DNA of 64,000 nt from Tigriopus japonicus (Eukaryota; Arthropoda; Copepoda; Harpacticoida; Harpacticidae), in NCBI GenBank assembly GCA_010645155.1, contig CM021317.1, forward strand, positions 8,521,740-8,585,739, read 5' to 3'. Each line of letters starts with the position of its first letter. Positions within the stretch are counted from its first letter, which is position 1. Position numbers and translations under genes: made by a program. Below, piece by piece: positions 63,581 to 64,000 of the stretch. The notes beneath the pieces were generated by a model, which was not told the DNA's origin, did no database searches, and saw nothing but the letters and a program-made list of their open reading frames with translations.

Positions 63581-63630
63581 GGTTAGGTTACGTTAGGGAA
63601 AGTTAGGTTAGGTTAGGTAAGGTTAGGTTC
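63581..63630 (+). repeat. Interstitial TTAGG telomere-type repeats
   Basis: GGTTAGGTTA and AGTTAGGTTAGGTTAGGTAA contain several TTAGG units, the arthropod telomere repeat, in a short imperfect tract at the edge of the family V element. Confidence 0.55.
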
Positions 63631-63867
63631 CATTAACTTTGAGATTGAGTTTGATGCATTGCTTTATCCAGTTATGAAAATGACATACAAAATAAATAGT
63701 CATATGACATCACTGGTCCTGGAGAAGTGTTCAGCTTTTGACGCCGCTCTGTGTACTAAAATTTCGATACTTTATACCGACCATATTTTGTTGACGGCAC
63801 AAGGTAATTGAGGTTTAATAATCCCAGAGGGAGTGTAGGCCTAAAAATGTGCCCCCGGTCGCCAATT

Positions 63868-63931
63868 GTTGAGCGGACAAAAGCGGGGGAACATTTGAAA
63901 TGTGTGACCAGGCAAAAGTCAACCATGCCAT
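63868..63931 (-). repeat. Inverted repeat partner of 53030..53093
   Basis: TGTTGAGCGGACAAAAGC ... GACCAGGCAAAAGTCAACCA is the complement of 53030..53093 with a few changes. Confidence 0.7.
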
Positions 63932-64000
63932 CGATGAATCAAAGTTAGAATTGGCTAGATACCCTGAGATAGATATCGGCCGTCGTAGGCTAACACACGA

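Larger units (their letters stand above)
60715..63800. mobile_element. Nested palindromic repeats (family V and others)
   Basis: Outer arms at about 60730..60775 and 63738..63785 (AGTATCGAAATTTTAG, CACAGAGCGGCGTC) are inverted. Inside, 60901..61030 pairs with 63455..63576 (GACGGTATTACGTGGAGTGG). Within that, 61042..61310 and 61323..61590 form a hairpin with arms of about 270 bases, and 62268..63118 is a separate inverted-repeat element. No gene is seen. The 93-codon frame over the left arm is not supported by the right arm. Confidence 0.7.

Overview
This is a stretch of animal nuclear genome, AT-rich, with spliced genes and a very high load of DNA-transposon debris. Several features point to an arthropod, and I infer a crustacean, possibly a copepod. 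They are an insect/crustacean-type gustatory receptor with the TYxxxxxQF signature, a TESK/center-divider kinase, short TTAGG telomere-type repeats, TATA+CAGT core promoters, and mariner and hAT elements. The species cannot be fixed from sequence alone.

Layout. (1) 3.2-20.2 kb holds three copies of one small gene, one on minus (3304..4041) and two on plus (13033..13776, 19296..20028). It encodes a secreted Gly/Tyr-rich polyprotein of 215-217 residues. Each copy has a TATA box, a 9-nt first coding exon (M-K-S), a short intron and one main exon. The precursor contains four His-Lys-Arg sites, each followed by Glu/Asp-Ala and Glu-Pro dipeptides, so it looks built to be cut into five Gly-Tyr peptides. 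(2) 17.7-19.0 kb is a complete but dead mariner element with 27-bp perfect terminal repeats, just upstream of the third copy. A possible orphan 3' coding exon lies at 17.07-17.29 kb. (3) 20.2-26.3 kb is repeats, including a hAT-like element holding two tandem tRNA-like units, and a LINE fragment. (4) 26.4-35.8 kb, minus strand, is a seven-exon TESK-family kinase; its 6.2-kb first intron contains an oppositely oriented two-exon F-box gene (30165..31179). (5) 36.2-37.25 kb, minus strand, has splice-compatible open exons that I cannot assign. (6) 37269..38642, minus strand, is a single-exon gustatory receptor. (7) 38.9-53 kb is almost entirely repeats: a hAT-like MITE inside a LINE remnant, a foldback element with minisatellite arms, three stacked insertions, a 2.3-kb inverted-repeat element and others. 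(8) 53620..60466, plus strand, is a complete 15-exon cobalamin-dependent methionine synthase of 1252 residues. (9) 60.7-64 kb is nested palindromic repeats with an interstitial TTAGG tract.

The genes do not form a pathway; they are ordinary unlinked arthropod genes. The most unusual biology is the three-copy Gly-Tyr polyprotein family: every predicted processing intermediate begins with a run of X-Ala/X-Pro dipeptides in register, suggesting stepwise dipeptidyl-peptidase trimming after furin/Kex-type cleavage.
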